This document shows positions 60,402 to 64,000 of a stretch of DNA of 64,000 nucleotides, piece after piece. Under the pieces are notes generated by a model. The model was not told the origin of the DNA. It worked only from the letters and a program-made list of their open reading frames with translations, and searched no databases. A program made the translations under genes and the position numbers. The stretch's first letter is position 1; every line of letters starts with the position of its first letter. The stretch comes from Scleromitrula shiraiana (taxonomy: Eukaryota > Ascomycota > Leotiomycetes > Helotiales > Sclerotiniaceae). The stretch covers positions 2,542,001 to 2,606,000 of the forward strand of contig JABELC010000003.1 of the NCBI GenBank assembly GCA_028455995.1. The letters run 5' to 3'.

Positions 60402-63400
60402 ATGCCACTGCACCGATGGCTAGGAGGAAGTTGGCCGAACTTCCTTAACAGCACTCAATCAATAACCATCTTCCGGTCAAGATGGATTCTCTTAATTTCT
60501 TTTATGATATGGCTGGCCTTGGCCAATGCTATGACGCCTGCGCGCATTGCAGAGTTGCGGGAGGAAACTGTGGAAATGTTCTATCATGGATTTGATAATT
60601 ATATGAATATTGCATTTCCTGAAGATGAGGTTAGAGCACAAGTTGCCTAGTTTTTAAATACTGCCACTAATATTATATTCTAGTTGAGACCTTTGTCTTG
60701 CATACCACTTACTCGAGACGCCCGCAATCCCCGAAATGTCGAACTGAACGATGTGCTTGGAAACTATTCTCTCACCTTAATCGATAGTCTGTCCACCTTA
60801 GCAATTTTGGCATCTGCCCCGCAGGATGAAGCAGGAACTGGCGCAAAGGCTTTGAGAGACTTCCAAGATGGGGTAGCTTCATTGGTTTTACAATATGGAG
60901 ATGGCACAAGCGGGGCGTCTGGAGAAGGTCTGCGTGCTCGGGGTTTTGATGTGGATAGTAAAGTGCAGGTCTTCGAGACGGTTATAAGAGGTGTGGGCGG
61001 ACTGCTGAGTGCTCACGTATTTGCTACTGGGGATCTACCGATAAATGGATACGAACCACGAACCAAGCCAGCGAATACGAAAAAGAATTCTAAGAATAGC
61101 CAGCCCACGATATCATGGCCAAATGGTTTCAAGTACAACGGACAGCTACTACGCCTAGCTCTAGATCTTGCGCAACGTCTACTTCCAGCCTTCTATACAG
61201 CGACAGGTATGCCATATCCAAGAGTTAATTTGCGACATGGAATACCCTTTTATTTGAACTCACCCCTCCACGAAGGATCGGATATGGCGGGCTTTGTGGA
61301 CGAAGAAGACTCTCCTGAGATTACTGAAACATGTAGTGCTGGAGCAGGAAGTCTGGTACTCGAATTTACCACCTTGAGTCGACTAACCGGCGATCCGAGG
61401 TTCGAGCAACTCGCGAAACGATCATTTTGGGCTGTCTGGAATCGCAGAAGTAATATTGGACTCATTGGAGCAGGTGTCGATGCTGAAAATGGGCAATGGA
61501 TTGGTCCCTATGCCGGAATTGGAGCAGGTACTGATAGCTTTTTTGAATATGCACTCAAAACTCACATTTTACTTTCTGGGAAAAGCACACCAAATGTAAC
61601 AACACAAAGGCAGCATGATGAGTCTTGGTTGGATCCGAATACAATTTACAATCAATTAAGCGATGAAGAGAATTCACCCGAGGCATTTCTCGCGGTGTGG
61701 CACGAAGCTCATGCTGCGATTAGGAGGCATTTATACAGTCCTACCCATCACCCGCATTATGTCAATGCTCACCTTGTCACTGGATCTCCTCAAGCATTTT
61801 GGATTGATAGTCTGGGTGCATACTATCCAGGATTATTGACATTGGCTGGCGAGGTTGAAGAAGCCATTGAAACCAACCTTCTCTATACTGCACTATGGAC
61901 AAGGTATGCAGCGTTACCTGAGAGATGGTCGGTACGAGATGGACATGTAGAGGGTGGGCTGGGATGGTGGCCTGGACGCCCCGAGTTCATCGAATCCAAT
62001 TACCACCTTTATCGAGCGACTAGGGATCCTTGGTATCTTCATGTTGGAGAGATGGTGTTGAAAGACATTAAACGGAGATGCTGGACTAAATGCGGTTGGT
62101 CAGGTCTTCAGGATGTTCGCACAGGAGAAAAAAGTGATCGTATGGAGAGTTTCTTCCTTGGAGAGACGGCAAAATATCTCTACCTACTTTTTGACCCCGC
62201 TCATCCATTAAACTCACTGGATGCTCCATATGTGTTCACAACTGAGGGTCACCCACTACTACTTCCTCGTGAAAACGCGGCATATCCAATTACCCCCCAG
62301 AAACCTGCGACTACTAAAGCAGTACAACCTCATAGTGGGATAGTTGAGAGGAATACATGCCCTGTACCTCCTTCACCTCTGCCTTTTACCATTTCTTCCA
62401 CGGCATCTAGAACAGATGTGTTTCACGCCGCGAGCTTAATCGGTCTGCACCTCATTCCGAATTACCATTCCCCTATAGAAGGTGAAAATATTAAAGTAAA
62501 CAACCATACATATTTTCCCTGGACCCTTCCAACCACGATGATGCCAATCAATGGGACCTGTGATCGACTTCCACTTACCACAACTTTTACTATCGAATTT
62601 CCCAATACTAATCCGCTAAGTACTCCATCGACTGTCGGTGGATTCAATATAGTTGTTGCGCCACAAGGTCTCGTTCGCACCAATGACGGTATATTGGTAA
62701 AGACTCTATCTGGTCTTAAGATGGGAATGGTTCATGAATCTTCCTCTTCATCATATGCAGGGGCAGATCAACGGCCATCGGATTCTTGGAGAGTTGGATC
62801 AATTGCCAATATACCTCTGGGACGAGATGAACAGATATATATACCACGAGATGTTATTGGTGACCTTACGGATCCTTCATTCACCCGTATCAGAGATTCT
62901 GTCATGCTAGACATAGTGGTCCAATTAGAACACGTATTTGACCAAAATCAAAACATATCAGAAAGTCTCGAAGAATACATGGACGAAGAACAAATTTACG
63001 ATGAATCCGCTAGCATATCATTGGACACCAATGCCATCATGAGCAAGGTTGGGCTAGCAGCCGAATACAGAACAATGATTAGTTCCCTCCTGCACCAAGT
63101 AACCTCCGCTCTCCGCGACCCATCCACCACACTGCTCCCACAACCGTCCCCCCCACCGACCTACACATACGCCACTCTATCCGCTGCTCTCCCCACAGGA
63201 AAAGGCGCCCACCTTCTCATCAACGCCCCCGAAGCCCCCGATCTCAGCGCCGCAAAAGCAAAATCCTCAACTTTATCCTTCACTACTCTCTTTTTCGCCG
63301 GAACCGCCTGTTCGGGCAAGCTCCCCGACGAAGCAACTCGAAATCATCACATCATTCTCATGAAGAGAGGCGGTTGTACTTTTTCCGAAAAGTTAGCCAA

Positions 63401-63764
63401 TATTCCTAGTTATACGCCTTCATCTAAGGGTCTTAAACTCGTCATTATGGTTTCAGATGATGAGAATGAGAATGAGGATGAAATGGAGAAAGAACATAAA
63501 CACGGAAATGGAAACGCGAATGCGAATGCAAATCACGATACAAAGGAGAAAGAAAAAAACGAAAATAAATTAATAAGACCGTTGTTGGATAAACCGCAGT
63601 TGACACCGGGAGGACTCCTGAGACATCATCAGATTAGTATGGTTATGGTTGGGGGCGGGGATGAGGTGGTGGAGATTCTGAGGAAGGCGAAGAGTTTGGG
63701 GGTTAGGAGGAGGTATCATGTGGAGAGTCAGGGGTTGGTGGTGGGCAATATTTTTGTGGTTTAG
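60402..63764 (+). CDS. EDEM/Htm1-type class I alpha-mannosidase (GH47) with PA domain, 2 exons
   Basis: ER mannose-trimming enzyme marking misfolded glycoproteins for ERAD. 1102 aa; exons 60402-60629 and 60684-63764, with a 54-nt intron joining FPEDE to LRPLSCIPLTRD. An N-terminal hydrophobic signal/anchor WILLISFMIWLALANAM is followed by AELREETVEMFYHGFDNYMN. GH47 marks: VFETVIRGVGGLLSAHVF (acidic residue about 174), GAGTDSFFEYALKTH, GLGWWPGRPEFIESNYHLYR, DRMESFFLGETAKYLYLLFD and the Ca-site-like VFTTEGHPLLLP. The EDEM signature ELNDVLGNYSLTLIDSLSTL is present. The C-terminal protease-associated domain (about 940-1090, with ILMKRGGCTFSEKLANIPSY) is split by an acidic/Asn low-complexity insert at about 997-1038. 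No C-terminal KDEL/HDEL. Start ATG 60402 follows an in-frame GTG. The last 350 nt are G-rich. Confidence 0.93.
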
Positions 63765-64000
63765 GGGGGTGGGGGAGTTCATCGTATGGTATGGGTGTGG
63801 TTTGGGGGTGATTGGGTTGATTTTTCGTGTGGTGTAGATGGATATGCTTGTTGGTTCTTTTAAGGCGGTGGCTTGATCGATCGATACCTGGTGCGTAAAT
63901 TACTTGATATGATGATTGCAAGAGAGAGATTGGTGGTTTGGTTGGTAGTTGTAGTTGGCGCTGTTTGCATATACATATACAATGTGATATGATATGATAT
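63765..64000. other. 3' flank of the mannosidase gene
   Basis: G/T-rich downstream sequence ending in ATATG repeats at the window edge. No gene seen. Confidence 0.5.

Noticed and set aside
1..64000. CRISPR arrays, rRNA operons, LTR retrotransposon or retroviral remnants
   Set aside because: No spaced direct repeats, rRNA sequence, long terminal repeats or reverse-transcriptase motifs were seen.

Overview
The window is nuclear DNA of a filamentous ascomycete (Pezizomycotina). The evidence is short 45-100 nt GT..AG introns in most genes, TA-flanked terminal-inverted-repeat elements with transition-type decay, and fungal proteins such as Gup1, UAP1, Pfa4, a Zn(II)2Cys6 factor and an EDEM-type mannosidase. 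An AT-leaning base composition and this gene set would suit a leotiomycete (Sclerotinia/Botrytis type), but that placement is inference. No rRNA, tRNA, CRISPR array or prokaryotic signature was seen.

Layout. 0-8.3 kb: GUP1 (MBOAT acyltransferase, minus); a small frame-disrupted gene; a short intronless Na+/H+ antiporter (plus); and an amidase pseudogene that still shows its ancestral introns. 8.3-13.3 kb: no convincing gene. 13.3-14.6 kb: a Myb/SANT-like regulator (minus). 14.6-25.3 kb: gene desert holding a 305 bp TIR element and a few doubtful ORFs. 25.3-31.5 kb: a glycine-rich protein with a coding 69-bp minisatellite, an MFS transporter (minus) and the DHHC palmitoyltransferase Pfa4 (plus). 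32-39 kb: a secreted Ser/Gly-rich membrane protein (minus), UAP1 (minus), a divergent mismatch uracil-DNA glycosylase (plus) and an MDR quinone oxidoreductase (minus). 39.7-51 kb: a Kap120/importin-11 type karyopherin, a small disordered protein, a UVRAG/Vps38-like autophagy and endosome protein, and a five-exon Zn2Cys6 transcription factor, all plus. 53-54 kb: a LITAF-domain protein. 54-60.4 kb: microsatellite-rich intergenic DNA with one small two-exon Cys-containing gene and a very AT-rich 956 bp TA-flanked TIR element. 60.4-63.8 kb: an EDEM/Htm1-type mannosidase with a PA domain.

The genes are mostly housekeeping and unrelated, not a metabolic cluster. UAP1 (UDP-GlcNAc for chitin, N-glycans and GPI anchors), GUP1 (GPI-anchor lipid remodelling in yeast), EDEM (glycoprotein quality control) and Pfa4 (palmitoylation of chitin-synthase export factors in yeast) all bear on cell wall and secretory pathway, but they are dispersed. 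UAP1/glycosylase, oxidoreductase/karyopherin and MFS/PFA4 are divergent pairs sharing intergenic promoters. The most notable signals are two TIR elements, a stepwise-decaying amidase with a mutated splice donor, a cryptic small Cys gene, and recurrent G-richness at the 3' ends of coding strands.
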